The notes under the pieces were generated by a model. That model searched no databases and had not been told where the DNA came from. It worked only from the letters and a program-made list of their open reading frames with translations. A stretch of DNA of 64,000 bases from Rhodovibrionaceae bacterium (GTDB taxonomy: Bacteria > Pseudomonadota > Alphaproteobacteria > Kiloniellales > DSM-21159), in contig JANQMX010000080.1 of assembly GCA_028279885.1 (NCBI GenBank), forward strand, positions 1-64,000, in the 5' to 3' direction. Positions 9,653-17,664 of the stretch are shown one piece after another. The position numbers were made by a program, and so were the translations under genes. The stretch's first letter is position 1, and each line of letters begins with the position of its first letter.

Positions 9653-11149
9653 CTATGCTGAGCTGCCAGCCGAACCAACGGACGGCGTCCGACTGTCGAG
9701 CGCCAGCTTCGAGACGGCGGCCGCTTTGCAGGGGCGCCGCTTTGCGGCGCGTTGGATGAGCGGCACCGTGGCGACGATGGTGATCAGCAGCAGGATGATC
9801 TCGAGCGTGTAGACGGCGAGATAACCGCCGGCCGCCCCCAGGACGTAGCCGCCGATCGAGGCTGAGGCGTCAAGGGTTGCGTTGACGACATCGCGAAGCG
9901 TACCGCTGAGCGCCATGGCAATGCCGGCGGCCGTGGCCTGCACCGCACCCCACGCGCCCAGAGCCAGGCCTGCCTGTTCCTTCGGCGCGCGGTTCATGGT
10001 CGCGGTCAAGGTGCCGTGTGCGAAGATGGCCGCACCGAGGCCGATCAGAAAGTTGCCGACGAGAAAGGCGCCCGACAGGCCGGAGGGCGCCGAAAAGATG
10101 ACCAGCGCGAAGGCCGGCAGGCCGATGACGGCGCCATTGAGCGTCATGCGATAGGGATCGCTGCCTTCGCCGACCGCGTGGGATGCAAAGGCGAAGCCGA
10201 GCAGGCCGCCGAGCGCGAGCAGGGCCGTCAGTTGGGTTGTTTCGGCGACCGACCAGTTAAGCACCTCGCCGCCGTAGGGCTCGAGTATCACATCCGCCAA
10301 GCCGAAAGCCATGGTGCCGAGGCCCACGATGATCAGCCGACGCACGGTATCTTCACCCTGGCAGAACTGCGCCCAGGACTCGCGGAAGGTCGGGTCCGGA
10401 GTCGCCGGTGCTGCGCCGCGCAGCGGGCGTCGGGTCTCCTGCTTCCACATGGCGACGACATTCAGCACGACGCAAGCGACGGCGGCTCCCTGGATAACCT
10501 GGACCAGCCGGCCGGGCGTGAAATCCTGCAACGCCGCGCCAAAGATCAGGGCACTGATGATCATGCCGATCAGCAGCGTGACATACATCAGGCCGACGAC
10601 CTTGGGATGGGACTCCTGCGGCGTGATGTCGGTTGCCAGCGCAAGGCCTGCGGTCTGCACCGTGTGCGCGCCGGCGCCGACCAGCAGGAACGCCAGAGCA
10701 GCCGCCGAGTGGCCGACCCAGATCGGCGCGTCCCCCGATTCGCCTTTCCCGGCAAGCACAAGCAGGGCGAAGGGCATAATAGCGTAGCCGCCGAATTGCA
10801 GCAGTGTTCCCTTCCAGATGAAGGGGACGCGCCGCCAACCCAGCGCGCAGCGGTGGGTGTCGGAGCGATGGCCGATCAGCGCGCGGAACGGCGCGAAGAC
10901 AAGTGGCAAAGCGATCATGATGGCGACGATCGTTGCCGGCACGCCGAGCTCGACGATCATCACGCGGTTGAGGGTGCCGACCAGCAGCACCAGCGTCATG
11001 CCGACCGAGATCTGGAATAGGGAAAGCCGCACGAGACGGCTGAACGGAAGGTCAGGCGTCGCGATGTCGGCAAAGGGCATATAGCGCGGGCCAAGCGATG
11101 CCCAGAGCGATACAAATTTTCGCGCGAGGTGCCTCATATCCGCTCTCAC
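9653..11149 (-). CDS. pucC: PucC/BCD family MFS protein (light-harvesting assembly)
   Basis: LPFSRLVRLSLFQISVGMTLVLLVGTLNRVMIVELGVPA ... RALIGHRSDTHRCALGWRRVPFIWKGTLLQFGGYAIMPFALL, typical PucC/LhaA family; lies downstream of antenna genes. Confidence 0.88.
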   Translation of the reverse strand: MRADMRHLARKFVSLWASLGPRYMPFADIATPDLPFSRLVRLSLFQISVGMTLVLLVGTLNRVMIVELGVPATIVAIMIALPLVFAPFRALIGHRSDTHRCALGWRRVPFIWKGTLLQFGGYAIMPFALLVLAGKGESGDAPIWVGHSAAALAFLLVGAGAHTVQTAGLALATDITPQESHPKVVGLMYVTLLIGMIISALIFGAALQDFTPGRLVQVIQGAAVACVVLNVVAMWKQETRRPLRGAAPATPDPTFRESWAQFCQGEDTVRRLIIVGLGTMAFGLADVILEPYGGEVLNWSVAETTQLTALLALGGLLGFAFASHAVGEGSDPYRMTLNGAVIGLPAFALVIFSAPSGLSGAFLVGNFLIGLGAAIFAHGTLTATMNRAPKEQAGLALGAWGAVQATAAGIAMALSGTLRDVVNATLDASASIGGYVLGAAGGYLAVYTLEIILLLITIVATVPLIQRAAKRRPCKAAAVSKLALDSRTPSVGSAGSSA

Positions 11150-11225
11150 TGGCTGACGAGCAGGCCCGAGGAGGGCGCGGAGCTGGAAAAACGCAGATCC
11201 GCGCCGCCGAAGGCCGCAGGAACGC

Positions 11226-11480
11226 CTACTTCTTCTTGGCCTCGTCGGTCAGCAGACGCAGGCTGAACAAGGACGAAAGCGGAGCCGGATTGTGCGATAG
11301 CAACGGAAAGCCGAAGCTTGACGTCTTGTGCTTATTCCTCGTCAGCAGCTTCATCCCAAAGAGCGATGACAGCGGCGCTGGGTTGGAGCTGAGTAGCGGC
11401 ATACCGAAGCTCGACGTCTTGTGCTTCTCTGTCGTGAGCAGCTTCATCCCGAACATGGACGACAGCGGCGCCGGGTTGTT
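11226..11480 (-). repeat. 93-bp (31-aa) in-frame tandem repeat, roughly 2.5 copies
   Basis: ccgaagcttgacgtcttgtgctt at 11311 and ccgaagctcgacgtcttgtgctt at 11404, 93 bp apart; protein repeats align. Confidence 0.8.
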
Positions 11481-11918
11481 GCTGAGTAAGCGCATCCCGA
11501 ACACCTTGGACAGAGACCAATGAGAGCTTGCCAGATCGGTCATCGGTGTGAACTCGGTCAGAGTCGGCAGCCCAAGCGCATCTGACAGCGGTGACGGATC
11601 TCTCATTTCGGTGGGCCGCAAGACTTCATGCCCGACCGCCCCGCAGCTCTCCATGATTTCCGTGGCCTCGTAGGCCTTGCCGAACGCCGGCTGCACTGAG
11701 ACCAACGAGCGGCCCTGTTTCAATTGCCGAACGCAGGCCTTGATTTGGCTGCCGGGCATAAAGTCCTCATCGACAGCCGAACGCAGCACGGCCTCTTCTC
11801 GGCCGGCAAGCTGACTGGCGAGGAACACCCTATTCCGAATGAAGCCCGCTTCCGTGAGCTTAGCGGCCGCGTTTCGCGCCGCGTCTTCCGACTCGTAAAT
11901 CCCGACTCTCGATGTCAT
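11226..11918 (-). CDS. Uncharacterised protein in the antenna operon: small alpha/beta-type N-terminal domain + C-terminal tandem repeats
   Basis: Clean ORF between pucA and pucC; C-terminus carries SSFGMPLLSSNPAPLSSLFGMKLLTRNKHKT-type repeats (31 aa). Confidence 0.8.
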   Translation of the reverse strand: MTSRVGIYESEDAARNAAAKLTEAGFIRNRVFLASQLAGREEAVLRSAVDEDFMPGSQIKACVRQLKQGRSLVSVQPAFGKAYEATEIMESCGAVGHEVLRPTEMRDPSPLSDALGLPTLTEFTPMTDLASSHWSLSKVFGMRLLSNNPAPLSSMFGMKLLTTEKHKTSSFGMPLLSSNPAPLSSLFGMKLLTRNKHKTSSFGFPLLSHNPAPLSSLFSLRLLTDEAKKK

Positions 11919-11955
11919 GACCGCACTCCCACCATGCTCGCTACCGAAGTAACGC

Positions 11956-12010
11956 TAAAAAGGCGAACCGGCAGGAGCGGGTCGATTGCCCCAACCCCTG
12001 CCGTGCCGGT
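11956..12010 (-). terminator. Hairpin plus T-tract downstream of pucA (attenuator/terminator-like)
   Basis: On the minus strand: ACCGGCacggCAGG...CCTGCCGGTtcgccTTTTT. Confidence 0.55.
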
Positions 12011-12036
12011 CTCCAAAGAGACCTATAGGGTCTGAC

Positions 12037-12186
12037 TCAGCCCCCGCCTTGGAAGAAGGCAGGAAACCATGTGGTGTTGGTCAGAAGCGAGACGTGCACC
12101 AGCAGTGAGATGATGGCGACGCCGCCGAGGAACAGCGGCATACCGACCGTCGGCTTCACGACGCACCAGATTCTTCCCTGATTCAT
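12037..12186 (-). CDS. pucA: Light-harvesting LH2-type antenna alpha polypeptide
   Basis: Not in ORF track. Minus strand translates to [49 protein letters not shown], with H31 ligand and LH2-alpha start. Confidence 0.95.
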   Translation of the reverse strand: MNQGRIWCVVKPTVGMPLFLGGVAIISLLVHVSLLTNTTWFPAFFQGGG

Positions 12187-12201
12187 GACTTACTCCCTTT
12201 C

Positions 12202-12381
12202 TCAACCGCCCCAAGGCGTAAAAAGAAACGCGAGAATGTGAGCAATCAGCGCAATCAGGAAGAAGACGCGTGAGCCGTCGATGACGTGCTTATGCAGCTC
12301 TTCCGATTCCCTGATCGTCAGTCCGGTTGGCCAGATCCGATCTGGATCGTCCAAGTCGGCCGTCTGAGTCTCATGGGCCAT
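12202..12381 (-). CDS. pucB: Light-harvesting LH2-type antenna beta polypeptide
   Basis: [59 protein letters not shown] (59 aa); start moved from 12435 to the conserved Met at 12381. Confidence 0.95.
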   Translation of the reverse strand: MAHETQTADLDDPDRIWPTGLTIRESEELHKHVIDGSRVFFLIALIAHILAFLFTPWGG

Positions 12382-12488
12382 AGGCTTTTTCTCCTCTCGG
12401 ACATGATGCTGCCCGCGACAATACTTCGCGAGCATCTACAGCTTAGCGCTGCCAAAGTTGGGGCGTCAACTGGCATTGTCACGTTTTT

Positions 12489-12506
12489 TGTAAACTTATG
12501 TTGACA
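12489..12506. promoter_or_regulatory. PpsR/CrtJ-type palindrome TGT-N12-ACA
   Basis: TGTaaacttatgttgACA in the pucB/hydrogenase divergent intergenic region. Confidence 0.6.
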
Positions 12507-12517
12507 CACGCTGAGTC

Positions 12518-12531
12518 TTGATCTGTCTCAA
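12518..12531. promoter_or_regulatory. FNR/FixK-type box
   Basis: TTGATctgtCTCAA, 9 of 10 positions match TTGAT-N4-ATCAA. Confidence 0.5.
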
Positions 12532-12549
12532 GTCGGTGCGGGCTTTCGC

Positions 12550-13743
12550 GTGCGATGGATGGGTAATTCCTTGCTCAAAAGACAAGGAGGCTCGTCCGAA
12601 TTGGACCAAGCAGCCGCTAAATCAATCAGTATGGGAGCAAACGGCCTAGAGGCGCTGATCAGCGTTCTCGAAGCTGACGGCTATGATGTCTGGGGCGCGC
12701 GGGAGCGCGATGGTGCCCTCGTCTTAGGACCGATTGCCTCTATCGACGATCTTCCGCGTGGCCGTATCGAACAGGCCGAGGGCGGCAGCGTGCGCCTTGT
12801 GGAAGGGCCGCGCGATGCCTTTTTCGATCATACGCTCCCCATGCAAAGCGCAAAACGCCTCGTCTATCCGGCGGAAGAGCGTCTTTTCGTGACGGGCGAG
12901 GACTTGCTGATCGAAGAGACCCCCGTCGAAACGCGCCCCATCGCAGTAATCGGCGTGCGTCCCTGCGACCTGGCGGCTATGGAAACCCTCACGACCGTCT
13001 TCGAGTCGGGACCATTTCGGGACACGCGTTTTCGTCAAAGGCGCGAAGCCCTGCTGCTGATCGCCGTCAACTGCATGCGCCCGGCCAGCACCTGTTTTTG
13101 CGCTTCCATGAACACCGGCCCCCGGGCCGAAGCTGGATTCGACCTGGCATTGGACGAGTTGCTGGAGGACGGGCGACATCTGTTCGTCGTTTCCGCCGGC
13201 AGTGCGCGCGGGCAAGAGATCCTCGACCGGCTCGATGGCGAAGCGGCGAGTAAAGAAGACCTCCAGGCGGCACGCGATGGGTCGCGGGCCTGCGCCGAAG
13301 CACAAACGCGCAGGATGGCCGAGGGGGCGGAGCAGCTGCTCAAGCGCAGCTACGACCACCCGCACTGGGCCGAGGTGGCCGAGCGCTGCTTGAGCTGCAC
13401 CAACTGCACCATGGTCTGCCCGACCTGCTTCTGCGGCACGGTCGAGGACCGAAGCTCTCTTGACGGCAGCGAGGCGGAGCGCTGGCGGCGGTGGGATAGC
13501 TGCTTCACCCTCGACTTCAGTTATCTGCACGGCGGTTCCGTGCGCAAAGAGACGGCATCGCGCTATCGTCAGTGGATTACGCACAAGCTGGCCCACTGGC
13601 ACGATCAATTCGGCAGCTCCGGCTGCGTCGGCTGCGGCCGCTGTATCGGATGGTGTCCGGTCGGCATCGACCTCACGGCGGAGGTGGCAGCCTTGGCAGC
13701 GAACGACAGCAGCTCGGGGCAACAGGGGGAGGAGCGGCGATGA
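12550..13743 (+). CDS. [NiFe] hydrogenase-associated iron-sulfur subunit (HyhB / sulfhydrogenase beta-like)
   Basis: [16 protein letters not shown] and [16 protein letters not shown] Fe-S motifs; first gene of the hydrogenase operon. TTG at 12601 behind AAGGAGG is an alternative start. Confidence 0.85.
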   Translation: MRWMGNSLLKRQGGSSELDQAAAKSISMGANGLEALISVLEADGYDVWGARERDGALVLGPIASIDDLPRGRIEQAEGGSVRLVEGPRDAFFDHTLPMQSAKRLVYPAEERLFVTGEDLLIEETPVETRPIAVIGVRPCDLAAMETLTTVFESGPFRDTRFRQRREALLLIAVNCMRPASTCFCASMNTGPRAEAGFDLALDELLEDGRHLFVVSAGSARGQEILDRLDGEAASKEDLQAARDGSRACAEAQTRRMAEGAEQLLKRSYDHPHWAEVAERCLSCTNCTMVCPTCFCGTVEDRSSLDGSEAERWRRWDSCFTLDFSYLHGGSVRKETASRYRQWITHKLAHWHDQFGSSGCVGCGRCIGWCPVGIDLTAEVAALAANDSSSGQQGEERR

Positions 13744-14234
13744 CCGACGGCAACATCAAGTCAATGCCCGACATCCTGGCCGAGCATCCGCTGTTCGCGG
13801 GATTGGACAAGGAGATCACGGATCTGCTTGGCGGCTGTGCCGGCAATGCGCACTTCGCGGCCGGCACTTACCTCTTCAAGGCCGAAGAGCCGGCGGACAT
13901 CTTCTATCTCGTGAGATCCGGCGACGTCGCCTTGGAGCTCAGCATGCCCGGCCGCGGAAAGCTGGTGGTGGACACGGTACGGCCAGGTCATGCCGTCGGG
14001 GCATCGTGGATTCTGCCGCCCTATCGCTGGCGTTTCGATGCGCGCGCCGTGGGTGACGTCCGGGCCACGGGCATCGATGCCGCCTGTCTGCGCAAGAAAT
14101 GCGACGACGACCCAAGCATGGGCTATCAAGTTTTGAAGCGCTTCTTGCCGGTTGTGGCCGGGCGGCTGCAATCGACGAGGCTGCGGCTGCTCGACCTCTA
14201 CGCGCCGCCGGCAGACGTCGGCCGCGCGCTATGA
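13740..14234 (+). CDS. Cyclic nucleotide-binding domain protein without HTH
   Basis: [32 protein letters not shown]...[28 protein letters not shown] overlap with upstream gene; no HTH in 164 aa. Confidence 0.82.
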   Translation: MTDGNIKSMPDILAEHPLFAGLDKEITDLLGGCAGNAHFAAGTYLFKAEEPADIFYLVRSGDVALELSMPGRGKLVVDTVRPGHAVGASWILPPYRWRFDARAVGDVRATGIDAACLRKKCDDDPSMGYQVLKRFLPVVAGRLQSTRLRLLDLYAPPADVGRAL

Positions 14235-15094
14235 ACGCCATCGGCCAGCTTGATCGCAGCCCGCTGCAGATCGACAGCGGCATGCTGCCGCGGCCCTTTG
14301 TGGTGCGCTCGCGGCGAGAGGAAATGTCGGACTGCGTGACCTTGGAGCTTGCTGCGCTGGACGGCGAACCGCTCGCGTTCGAGGCCGGGCAGTTCACCAT
14401 GCTCTATGTCCACGGCGTCGGCGAGGTGGCGATCAGCATCTCCGGCGATCCGGCAGTGTCCGACAGCTTGATCCATACGATCCGCGCCGTCGGCGCCGTG
14501 TCCCAAGCCCTCTGCGGACTGTCGGAAGGGGATAGGGTCGGCGTACGGGGGCCGCTGGGCAATAGCTGGCCGCTCGAGCGCGCCGTGGGCAAGCACTTGA
14601 TGATCGTTGCCGGCGGCTTGGGGCTCGCGCCCGTGCGTCCGATCATCTATTGGGCGCTTGCCAATCGCGACCGCTTGAAGAGCATCGACATCGTCTACGG
14701 CACCCGCGCGCCGGACCAGATCCTCTTCGCCCCGCAGTTGCTCGGCTTGTCGACGACGGACGGTCTCCGGGTCGGCATGACCGTCGATCTGGCCGACCAG
14801 GATTGGCGCGGTCAGGTTGGTGTGGTCACCGATCTTATCCCATCCATGCTGCGGGAGCCGGCCGAAACGGTCGCCATGGTCTGCGGGCCGGAGATCATGA
14901 TGCGCTTCACCGGACAGGCACTGGCGGCGGCCGGTGTCCCGGCCGAGGAGATCTTCCTCTCCATGGAGCGCAACATGAAGTGTGGGATCGGCTGGTGCGG
15001 CCACTGCCAGCTCGGCCCGCACCTGATCTGCCGCGACGGGCCTGTTTTTCCTTATCCGGCGGTGCGCGATCTCATGTCGGTTTGGGAGCTCTGA
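14231..15094 (+). CDS. FAD/NAD(P)-binding hydrogenase subunit (HyhG / gamma-like)
   Basis: Ferredoxin reductase-like fold motifs, GPLGNSWPL, MIVAGGLGLAPVRPII, C-terminal CGIGWCGHCQLG...C cluster. Confidence 0.88.
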   Translation: MNAIGQLDRSPLQIDSGMLPRPFVVRSRREEMSDCVTLELAALDGEPLAFEAGQFTMLYVHGVGEVAISISGDPAVSDSLIHTIRAVGAVSQALCGLSEGDRVGVRGPLGNSWPLERAVGKHLMIVAGGLGLAPVRPIIYWALANRDRLKSIDIVYGTRAPDQILFAPQLLGLSTTDGLRVGMTVDLADQDWRGQVGVVTDLIPSMLREPAETVAMVCGPEIMMRFTGQALAAAGVPAEEIFLSMERNMKCGIGWCGHCQLGPHLICRDGPVFPYPAVRDLMSVWEL

Positions 15095-15096
15095 CG

Positions 15097-15864
15097 ATGA
15101 AACCGAAACTGGCAGTTTGGAAGTTCTCGAGCTGCGATGGCTGTCAACTCACCTTGCTGGACTGCGAGGACGAGCTGCTCGACATTGCCGAGGCCGTTGA
15201 CATCGCCTACTTCCTGGAAGCGACGCGGACGCAGCGAGAGGGCCCCTACGACATTTCCCTAGTCGAGGGCTCGATCTCGACGGCCCATGAGATGGAACGC
15301 ATCCGGGAGATCCGCCGCGACAGCCGGCTGCTGATTACCATCGGCGCCTGCGCCACCGCCGGCGGCATTCAGGCGCTGCGCAATACGCAAGACCACGACA
15401 GCCTGCGCGCCTCCGTCTATCCGAGTCCGCAGTTCATCGACGCATTGGCGACCTCAACGCCAATCGCCGATCATGTCCCGGTGGACTACGAGCTGCGCGG
15501 CTGCCCCATCGACAAGCATCAGCTGATCGAGGCGATCACCGCCCTGCTCAAGGGCCGCAAGCCGACGCTACCCGACTACAGCCAGTGCGCGGAATGCAAG
15601 CTGGCCGGCACGGCTTGCGTCATGGTGACCAAGGGCATCCCTTGCCTGGGGCCTGTGACGCAAGGCGGCTGCGGCAATCTCTGCCCCAGCATCGGCCGCG
15701 GCTGCTATGGTTGCTTCGGCCCCAAGGAGGGCGCGAATACCGAGGCTCTAGCGGCGGAACTGGCCGCCCTCGGTGCCGGGCAGCGCACCATCAGAGATCT
15801 CTTCGGTGGCTTTACCGCCGGCGCGCCCGCCTTCGCGGAAGAGAGAAAACGTCATGACGGATAG
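15097..15864 (+). CDS. [NiFe] hydrogenase small subunit (delta-like)
   Basis: FSSCDGCQLTLLD, ITIGACATAGGIQALRN, GCPIDK, GRGCYGCFGP. Confidence 0.92.
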   Translation: MKPKLAVWKFSSCDGCQLTLLDCEDELLDIAEAVDIAYFLEATRTQREGPYDISLVEGSISTAHEMERIREIRRDSRLLITIGACATAGGIQALRNTQDHDSLRASVYPSPQFIDALATSTPIADHVPVDYELRGCPIDKHQLIEAITALLKGRKPTLPDYSQCAECKLAGTACVMVTKGIPCLGPVTQGGCGNLCPSIGRGCYGCFGPKEGANTEALAAELAALGAGQRTIRDLFGGFTAGAPAFAEERKRHDG

Positions 15865-17149
15865 CACGCGCATCATCCAGGTCGACGCCCTGGCGCGGGT
15901 CGAGGGGGAAGGCCGCTTCAAGGTCAAGCTGGAGGGCGACAGGGTCGTCCACTCGGAGTTCAGCATTTTCGAGCCGCCGCGGTACTTCGAAGGCTTGCTG
16001 CGCGGCCGTTCATTTCGCGACGCGCCGGACGTGACCTCGCGCATCTGCGGCATCTGTCCGATCGCCTACATCATGGGGGCCTGCCTAGCGATGGAGGATG
16101 CGCTGGGCTGGGAGATCCCGCAGCCCATCGTCGATCTCAGGCGGTTGATCTACTGCGGCGAGTGGATCCAAAGCCACGTGCTGCACACGCACCTGCTGCA
16201 TGCGCCCGACTTCCTCGGCCTGCAGGACTCGATCGAGCTGGCGAAGTCCAACCGCAGCCTGGTGGAAAGCGGCCTCAGCGCCAAGAAGACCGGCAACCGG
16301 GTGATGGAGGTCATCGGCGGTCGCAGCGTGCATCCGGTGAACACGCGGGTTGGCGGTTTTTATAGCGCTCCGGCGGAGGAGGCGATACGGGCCTTGCTGC
16401 CTGATCTGGAGCGGGGCGAGGCGCAGTCCATCGCCGCCCTCGATGCCTTCTCCGGCTTCGACTTCCCGGACCTGGAGGTCAACTACCTCTTCGTGGCGCT
16501 ACGGCACGAAACGGACTACCCCATCGCTGAAGGGCGCATCGTCTCCTCATCCGGCTTGGACATCGACGTCGCCGAGTTCCCAGAGCACTTTGTCGAACGG
16601 CAGGTGCCGCACTCCAACGCGCTGCAGGGTATCACCGCCGAAGGCCAACCTTATCTCGTCGGCCCGCTGGCGCGCTTCAACCTCAACGCCAACCGCCTGC
16701 CGGCGGACATTCTCGCCTTGGCGGAACGGGCCGGGCTCGTGCCCGGTTGTCGCAACCCCTTCAAGAGCCTGCTCGCCCGGCAGGTCGAAACGATCTATGC
16801 CTTCCGCGAGGCGGCGCGTCTGGCCCGCGCCTACGTGCCGCCGGAGCCAAGCTTCATCGACGCGCCTCTCTTGGCCGGCATCGGCCACGGCATCACCGAA
16901 GCGCCGCGCGGCCTCTGCTATCATCGCTATGAGGTGGCGGAGGACGGCGCCATCGTCTCGGCCACCATCGTGCCGCCGACCTCGCAGAACCAGCGGCAGA
17001 TCGAGCTGGACCTGGTCAGCACCGTCGAGCGCTTTCACGACCTGGACGACGACGATCTGCAGTGGCGCTGCGAGCAGGCGATCCGCAACTACGACCCCTG
17101 CATCTCTTGCGCCACCCATTTCCTCAAGCTGGATGTCGAACGCGCCTGA
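15854..17149 (+). CDS. [NiFe] hydrogenase large subunit (alpha), group 3-like
   Basis: RICGICPIAY (L1) and C-terminal DPCISCATH (L2) followed by FLKLDVERA extension. Confidence 0.93.
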   Translation: MTDSTRIIQVDALARVEGEGRFKVKLEGDRVVHSEFSIFEPPRYFEGLLRGRSFRDAPDVTSRICGICPIAYIMGACLAMEDALGWEIPQPIVDLRRLIYCGEWIQSHVLHTHLLHAPDFLGLQDSIELAKSNRSLVESGLSAKKTGNRVMEVIGGRSVHPVNTRVGGFYSAPAEEAIRALLPDLERGEAQSIAALDAFSGFDFPDLEVNYLFVALRHETDYPIAEGRIVSSSGLDIDVAEFPEHFVERQVPHSNALQGITAEGQPYLVGPLARFNLNANRLPADILALAERAGLVPGCRNPFKSLLARQVETIYAFREAARLARAYVPPEPSFIDAPLLAGIGHGITEAPRGLCYHRYEVAEDGAIVSATIVPPTSQNQRQIELDLVSTVERFHDLDDDDLQWRCEQAIRNYDPCISCATHFLKLDVERA

Positions 17150-17654
17150 AGAGGGTGGGAACAGCGGCGGGATCCTCATCGGCGTCGGCCATGCCGAACG
17201 GCAGGACGACGGCGTTGGTCCCTACGTCGCCAAGGCCCTCGCACGGCACGGCCTGCCGGCCGTCGCTCACGAAGGAGACGGCAGCGGCCTGCTGGAGCTT
17301 TGGGAGAGCCGTCCGGCCTGTATCGCGGTCGATGCCATCGGTCAGCTGGGCGAGGGGCAGCCGGATGCGGGCCGCATTCATGTCTTTACCGAGATCGATG
17401 ACGAGACCTTTGCCCGAACGGCCTTCGTGCACTCGAGCCATCGCGTTGGGCTGCCGGAGGCGGTTGCGCTCGGCAAGGCGCTCGATCGCTTGCCAGATCG
17501 TCTGATCGTCATCGGCATTGTCGGGGCGACGTTCGGCTTCGGCTGCGCGCTCTCGCCGGCCGTCGCGGCTTCTGCGGAGCGCTTGATCGCGTGCCTGGCA
17601 AGTGCGGACGAGCCATTCGGTCAGGACGCTATGGCAGCTCTGGTGCAGCTATAA
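17133..17654 (+). CDS. Hydrogenase maturation protease
   Basis: ILIGVGHAERQDDGVGPYVAKAL...VDAIGQLGEG...HVFTEID...SSHRVGL; overlaps end of large subunit. Confidence 0.85.
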   Translation: MSNAPEEGGNSGGILIGVGHAERQDDGVGPYVAKALARHGLPAVAHEGDGSGLLELWESRPACIAVDAIGQLGEGQPDAGRIHVFTEIDDETFARTAFVHSSHRVGLPEAVALGKALDRLPDRLIVIGIVGATFGFGCALSPAVAASAERLIACLASADEPFGQDAMAALVQL

Positions 17655-17664
17655 CAGCCGCCGT

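Noticed and set aside
10016-11020. 334-aa plus-strand ORF, also 7379..8395
   Set aside because: Shadows of the pucC and antiporter genes; no domain signature.
12023-12214. 63-aa ORF in the track ([17 protein letters not shown]...)
   Set aside because: Wrong frame; the same DNA encodes the recognisable 49-aa LH2 alpha (12037..12186).
12037-12381. Antenna genes as LH1 (pufBA)
   Set aside because: Alpha begins MNQGRIW with LH2-type [10 protein letters not shown], the order is beta-alpha-orf-pucC, and no pufLM is nearby.
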